From Paramyrothecium sp. XJ0827 (taxonomy: Eukaryota; Ascomycota; Sordariomycetes; Hypocreales; Stachybotryaceae), in assembly GCA_020881915.1 (NCBI GenBank), contig JAJFPB010000010.1, positions 1,550,001 to 1,614,000 on the forward strand: DNA of 64,000 nucleotides, given 5' to 3'. Positions 58,787-64,000 of this stretch are shown in pieces (positions within the stretch are counted from its first letter, which is position 1; the number at the start of each line of letters is the position of its first letter). The position numbers and the translations under genes were made by a program. Under the pieces are notes generated by a model. That model did no database searches. It saw only the letters and a list, made by a program, of their open reading frames with translations, and was not told the DNA's origin.

Positions 58787-59590
58787 ATGTCGCCAAGCTC
58801 AGTGTCACCGCTTACAAACATTGAAGCCCTTGCATTTGATGTATTCGGCACAGTTGTAGACTGGCGATCCACCGTGGTGGAAGAGCTTACCCTTCGAGCG
58901 TTCCGTAAACAGTCCACCGAGCTCGACCCTCGTCTCAGGACCCGACTCGAGGCCATTACTGAGGAGGACTGGGCTACATTTGCTCAGCAATGGCGCAACT
59001 CGTATCAGAAGTTCTGTACTACTTTCGATCCAGAGAATGACGCTTGGAAGTCTGTTGACCAGCATCACCACGACAGCCTCATCGAGCTGCTGAACGCATG
59101 GGAGCTCGGTGGGCTCTATTCCGGTGCCGAAATCCAGTCACTCAGCCTCGTGTGGCATCGTCTGAACCCATGGCCAGACTCCTCGGACGGCCTGCAGAAG
59201 CTCGGCGAGCTCGCGAACACAGCGACGCTGTCGAATGGCAACGCCGCGTTAGTCCGGGACCTCCGTGACTTCGGCAACCTAGGCTTCCACCTGCTCCTCA
59301 GCGCCGAGACCTTCAGGGCCTACAAGCCCAGCGCTGTCGTCTACCGCGGCGCAGTGGAAAAGCTGGGCGTGGAGCCACACCAGGTCGCTATGGTGGCTGC
59401 GCATCTAAGCGACCTGCAGGCTGCGAGATCCTGTGGCTTGCGCACCATCTACGTGGAGAGACCGCATGAGGAGGCTTGGGGAAAGGACGAGGATCGGTAT
59501 GAGGATGCCCGGCAATGGGTGGACATGTGGGTGACTCACGAAGAAGGTGGTCTGTTGGAGGTAGCAAGGCGGCTCGATGCAATCCTCTAG
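58787..59590 (+). CDS. HAD-superfamily type II L-2-haloacid dehalogenase-like hydrolase
   Basis: A single exon of 267 aa. The nucleophile motif ALAFDVFGTVVDW puts Asp at residue 18, with the DVFGT signature of (S)-2-haloacid dehalogenases. Motif II LSNGN has Ser149 and Asn150. Lys180 lies in FRAYKPS and Asp209 in MVAAHLSDLQAA. These match haloacid dehalogenase type II, which hydrolyses C2-halogenated acids through an aspartyl ester. An all-helical cap lies between residues about 35 and 140. Fungal members often have uncharacterised substrates, so the halide activity is inferred only from motifs. It is the only intact gene recognised in the last 12 kb and is flanked by decayed sequence. The start at 58787 lies 10 residues before the first beta strand, as is usual. 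Confidence 0.93.
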   Translation: MSPSSVSPLTNIEALAFDVFGTVVDWRSTVVEELTLRAFRKQSTELDPRLRTRLEAITEEDWATFAQQWRNSYQKFCTTFDPENDAWKSVDQHHHDSLIELLNAWELGGLYSGAEIQSLSLVWHRLNPWPDSSDGLQKLGELANTATLSNGNAALVRDLRDFGNLGFHLLLSAETFRAYKPSAVVYRGAVEKLGVEPHQVAMVAAHLSDLQAARSCGLRTIYVERPHEEAWGKDEDRYEDARQWVDMWVTHEEGGLLEVARRLDAIL

Positions 59591-61860
59591 AGTTTCAGGA
59601 CCATGCTCTGGGGTTGTTTGCAATTGATACCGATAGACGAGAATATGAGACAATTCCACGCACCACGTAAGATCTACTGCTCCTGAGCCACGGAGTATAA
59701 TATCACCCCGGCTATTAGAATGACATGCTGATAACGGTTTCGACAACGGCCTCCTTCCGAGTAGGATTCTGGATCAGCTTCCGGTTGCTTCTACTGTCAC
59801 ACGACATGAGCCCTGCCTCGGAGCGTTTCCGTCACCCCAAGATCAATGCACTCGGGCAATGCTGGACCCCTTTACTGAATGAGTACTACAAGCGAGCATT
59901 TCATCACTTCGGTCAAAGTGATGCCCCGATCCAGAGAAGGCTTCGGAATCAAGGCCGAGTACCGGCAACTATCGCGCCGCCTATGCGCCTTTCGTTCGTA
60001 TGGACGGAGGCTGAGGGGGATTCGTGGACACCTTTCGTCCATCTGATTGATACCCACATGTGTTCAGGGCGATGTGAGAAAGCACCCAACAAGTGTAAAA
60101 TGTCAACGCACAGAATCCCAACTTGGCTAAGAGTGCTACTTTAAGCTTGACATAATACGATTTGATGCTCATGATAACAAGTGCCATAGTTTGTAACAGA
60201 CAAACCGAGATAAGGATCATCGAATCAGTCAGGGTCGCAATCTAGAGGCTCGCTCGGCCAAGCCCACAAACACATGTATCAATTGCGAACTTAATCAAGC
60301 ATCGCATTTTATGCCGAGGTTATGCATGTTGACATGTCACAAAAGTTCCAATCAAGGTTGGAGTGCCGGAGATGTAGAAAGTGAGTATAGGCCAACCTAG
60401 TAATGAGGAACTTTGGCACTCGGATTATCACGTTCTGAAGTCTGTTGTTGACGGAACAGGGGAATGTGTCCATGTGACAGAATCTAGACTCTATCATGTG
60501 AAGGCCTTACAGTATCCCAACTCACAATGACATTGCAGATGGGATGTCACAACCGGCAAATCCATTATTGACACGATGACCACCATTACCCTTTCACGTC
60601 GGTTACCGGGCCACAACGAAGAGGTGCCGAAACCAAGCGACACTTTGCGATATCCGTCAAGTACCCACTTGCGGCAACTGGAAGTCCAAGGGCTGACTTC
60701 GGCAAGTGGTCAGGACTGTGACCGAAAATGCTGTGACATTTGAAGATTGGGGGTGCGAGTTGCGAGAACCAATTGACTGCCCGGTCAAATCTTCATGGTC
60801 TTGACAGACCGCGGTTCCGCGTTTGAACAGTGTAACCATCCATCTTATCCTCTGGGTGGGGGGAAGGCAGGGATTCGAGGAGACAACAATGGCGCGGCAT
60901 GGCGTAGCACGGCGTAGCACCCTTGTCCGTGCCGTTGGCGACGAACGACGATGGCGGTCCCGCATGGTGCGTAATGCATGCTGCATCCCGTGGATGGGGT
61001 TGCTTTAAGCGCCAAGCCTGTATTGAGCCTGCAGCTGTTCGGAGTACATCGTAGTTTTGTTCATGGTTGGTGTTATCGCTGGGGGGTGTCGAACAGGACG
61101 TCTGGTCACTCCCGCAAAATACGTTCTCACATGGCTCGTCTTGCCTCTTTGCCGTGTTGACAAGCGGTTATTGGGATTCGGCGTAATGAAGGCCGATGCA
61201 TCGCAGCGATTCGCGCCCAGAGATGGCGGGTGAGTATGGGCGGGCTTGGTTGGCCACCCTCCGCACTACGTAACCCGAACCAACTGAATCCAGTCGTGGT
61301 TATGCAGAGGGAAGACCGTCTCATCAAGGTAGGTAGCTAGCAGCTGGATTGTCGACGGCTTAGCTCGTTTCCCGAACCGGGCCACAATTGGGCCGAGGGG
61401 CTAAGATGCTTGATTTGCGTCCAGCATTTTATATCTGGCGATCATTGAACGCAGGTTAAATGCTGCAAGATGTCCCTCCGAGAAGGCAGGGTACCTAATC
61501 ATGAAACGCCTGCCCGGCCACAAGTCCATAGAAGCAGTTTGCTGGATAACTACTTATGAGGTGGCATCGCACCCTTTCTTCATGCCCTAGCAGTACCTGG
61601 GCTAGGTACGTGGTCCAGCTTGGCGTATTGACAGGGCCAGGGGAAAAGCGGGCATGTTTTGTCCCGTTTCGTCCCTTCCAGAGCCAGGGTATTGACGCAT
61701 TGAGAGACATGGATGATCGCTTGAGGGTTTCTTGGAGCAACAAGGCGGCAAGAAGAGAAGAATCAGGATGAGTAGATGGGTGGGGGGAGGGAACTTGGGC
61801 ACCACCCGCATTTTCCGTTCGTACGCTTGACGAAGAGCGCCGTCGATTAGGAGTTCGAGG

Positions 61861-62336
61861 CAAGGTAAGATAGATACAGGTAGTGTAGTGCACCTACCAA
61901 TTGTAAGGTTGTTCACACCATCGGCTGCTGTGCCTGGCGGCCAACTAAGGTAAGGTAGCTGGTACGGAATGTCACTGCCGGGACTAGCCACTGGCGCCCT
62001 GCAACTAACTTGAGGTACCTTAGCGTGCTGTACTGGCACAGGTTGGGAGGCAGCTCACCGAGCCCTCCGTACCTAAGATACCTACATACCTGCCTAGTAC
62101 CCTTCCCTCAAGACACCTACTGTAACGTGCCTACGTCAGGATGTTGTTCCCTGCTCTGCTTGACACTGCGCTGCTCTTTTGGAATCATGCTGAAATGCAG
62201 ATCCGGCTCTGCCTTACTTGGGTACCTTACCTCGTGTGTTTCGCATAGATCTAGCAGAAGGCTCAGGCTTCTCACCCCGCATCTTAGGCAGGATCATTAC
62301 CTCATGGCACTGACCTGAGGTAAGGTACCTCATGGT
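61861..62336. repeat. Dense AAGGTAAGGTACC short-repeat field
   Basis: At least eight occurrences in about 480 bp, in both orientations: CAAGGTAAGATAG (61861), TAAGGTAAGGTAGC (about 61949), TTGAGGTACCTTAG (about 62010), CCTAAGATACCTACATACC (about 62072), GGGTACCTTACCTC (about 62219) and GAGGTAAGGTACCTC (about 62318). Spacing is irregular, so this is an accumulation of a short motif rather than a tandem array. Confidence 0.65.
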
Positions 62337-63159
62337 GGTCACGGCACAGTGGGCATGAATGCCTCCGTGGGGTAGCTACGCTTGACGATACGAAGAATGG
62401 GTGCTGAGAATTGCCGTGGCTCGTTTCCCGTCCAGCCACCGGCGCACACTTGACAATGCCTGTGCGAGATCCTTGCTACGGGGCCGGCCGGTAAATTTTT
62501 TCTTTTCTTCTCACTGCTTCTGACGTGATGGAGGCCTTGAACAAAACCCCCAGCCATTGAGCGCACCTCTGCCACAACCGATCGGCAATAATCGAAAGAC
62601 ATGCTTGGGCCAAGACTGGCACACACCGAGTGGCTTCCATAGGTCGGGGACAGTGCACGAAGCAGGCTTCAATCTTTCTCATACGTAGGTACCATAGTCG
62701 ACACTGAAGCATCCTTTCCCAGCTCACGAACGAATCCACTCATGCAATGCGAAAGAAAGGCTAGCTCCCTTGTCTTGTTCGGAACTCTGGAGGGCCTCGT
62801 ATCGCCTCTATGTATTGGTTGCTTGCTGAGCCTAGGTCATCCAAGTACCACGGAACCATCGAGGGTCAGCCAAATCGTTCTTATGGACCGTCCCTATTGC
62901 GATGTTCTGGCAGGACTTTGACTAGGGCCTTGCAGCATCTACTCGCTGCCACTGACCAAAAATGTAAGAAGTCTGTAGAGGTACCATGTTAAGGGAATAG
63001 GTACCGGGCGGGTCGATGCCTTGCCATTAACAGGTACTTCATGGCGTTTCTTGCCGGCGTCAAGTAGATCTACTTACTCGCTCACTCTGTATCGAGCTTT
63101 CATCAAGTACCTGCAGATCCAGCAACCCTACTAGTGGATGTAGTACCTTTGTGAGGAGG

Positions 63160-63880
63160 CATCTTACCTACCTTAGGTAAGGTAAGGTACCCAAGGTACT
63201 GCGGTAAACACCACATGCCGTCTCTTATCAGTGCTGAAGGTTCGCTATGCCTCCAAGCATTTTCATCATCGTCAAGCATCTCTCGTCCGGCACCTTTCAT
63301 CCATCTTCCGCAAACTCGTTCAAGAGCTGCATTGATTAGCTCCGCCGCACAGCGTAGGAACCTGCGCCGCCTGCCGCCCGAGCTCTTTCCGGTGGCTCTC
63401 GTCAGCATTCTTCAGCAAGTACACAGGTCGTATTACAGTCGTTGTTGGTGCCACACATAGTCCCCCCACCCGTGGTCTCGTCAAGCCTCTCGAAAGCTCT
63501 CGGGAAGCCTTGGTTGCGCTACGTTGCCATCGGCAGGCAGGCTGTTGCCAGTCTCGATATTGCTGGGACAGCTCGCCCTTCGTGGCCACTTGATAGTAGA
63601 CTGCGCCATCTTAGACGAACACTGCAGCCAGCGAGCACCAGGCGTCGAGGCAGATAGAACGAGGCGCTAATTTGCTGGGGCTGAATCGCGCACCGCTCCG
63701 TGGAATTGGGTCGCTGGGCTCCTCCGCAAACAAAGCGACTTTGTTTGCTGTGTCCTGGCGTGGCCTGGCTTGGCTTGCTTGCGCATACCTTACCTTACCT
63801 TACAGGCCCAGCACTAGGGCCCTGGTCTCTGGGATCCAGGTTCCAATCAACCTCGGATATCCAGGTACCCTACCTACCAT
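63160..63880. repeat. Further TACCTTAGGTAAGG palindromic repeats
   Basis: ACCTACCTTAGGTAAGGTAA at about 63168-63187 is a perfect palindrome at its core (TTACCTACCTTAGGTAAGG), followed by GGTACCCAAGGTACT. More copies are CATACCTTACCTTACCTTAC (about 63785-63804) and CAGGTACCCTACCTACC (about 63862-63878). Confidence 0.65.
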
Positions 63881-64000
63881 ACTCGACACTTCTCTGGCTG
63901 TACAGCGCTCGAGGGTCCAACCCAGCACGAAAGACCGAACACTTCATACTCAGATCCCTTACCGTACACCATTCGGTCGGCTCGCCCTCGCTCCGCCAAG

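Larger units (their letters stand above)
59591..64000. other. Repeat-rich terminal region without supported genes
   Basis: No ORF here is convincing. A 139-codon plus frame at 59725-60144 has an internal hydrophobic start but no recognised features. From 61.85 kb the sequence is dense in AAGGTAAGG and GGTACC short repeats. The final about 100 bases are pyrimidine-rich and may be the promoter or leader of a gene starting beyond the window. Confidence 0.5.

Overview
This window is nuclear DNA of a filamentous ascomycete (Pezizomycotina, probably a sordariomycete). Genes carry short introns (53-141 nt) with GTAAGT-type donors and CTAAC or CTGAC branch points. The gene set is typical of moulds: ApsA, an INO80 Ies4 subunit, SIN Cdc14, GGPP synthase, indoleamine dioxygenase and a dysferlin-type peroxin. 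There are no bacterial operons, phage genes, rRNA genes or CRISPR arrays. All gene models were assembled by hand from exon frames and splice consensus.

Layout. At 1-1468 (-) lies the N-terminal part of a Ser/Pro-rich protein running off the left edge, tentatively the regulatory region of a Pom1-type DYRK kinase. Positions 4334-13486 hold a core block: a Pex24-family peroxin (+), GGPP synthase (-), SIN protein Cdc14 (+) and a cysteine-rich single-pass membrane protein (-). Positions 15097-20400 form a small repeat island. It contains a secreted-protein gene, two copies of a tRNA-like dispersed element, a TTATAAA tandem array, a small RRM gene, and a decayed second copy of the 3' end of the secreted-protein gene. 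Positions 20531-23666 carry a convergent pair, indoleamine 2,3-dioxygenase and an FAD aromatic-ring hydroxylase. A duplicated CCGG-rich module lies just upstream of the dioxygenase.

Positions 27201-34233 hold housekeeping genes: INO80 Ies4 (+), the GID/CTLH ligase subunit Gid1/RanBPM in six exons (+), and a Sam35/metaxin-like mitochondrial outer-membrane protein (-). About 7 kb then lacks a convincing gene. It ends in a pyrimidine-rich tract leading into a 76-residue ORF at 41309. Positions 42432-51385 hold a four-exon short-chain dehydrogenase (-), a TPMT-family methyltransferase (+), an Otu2/OTUD6B-type deubiquitinase (-) and the nuclear-migration protein ApsA (-).

From 51.4 kb to the end the sequence is sparse. 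It has one intact gene, an L-2-haloacid dehalogenase-like hydrolase at 58787, and one clearly broken gene, a multi-pass membrane protein pseudogene at 56950-57768. It also has dense AAGGTAAGGTACC-type short repeats, heaviest from 61.8 kb onward.

Most genes are independent housekeeping loci. The only plausible functional pairing is the dioxygenase with the flavin hydroxylase, which could act in succession on a tryptophan-derived aromatic. I found no wholly new system. The best leads are the tRNA-like element with its tandem array, the decayed duplication of the secreted-protein gene, the promoter module, and the 76-residue ORF behind a long leader-like tract.
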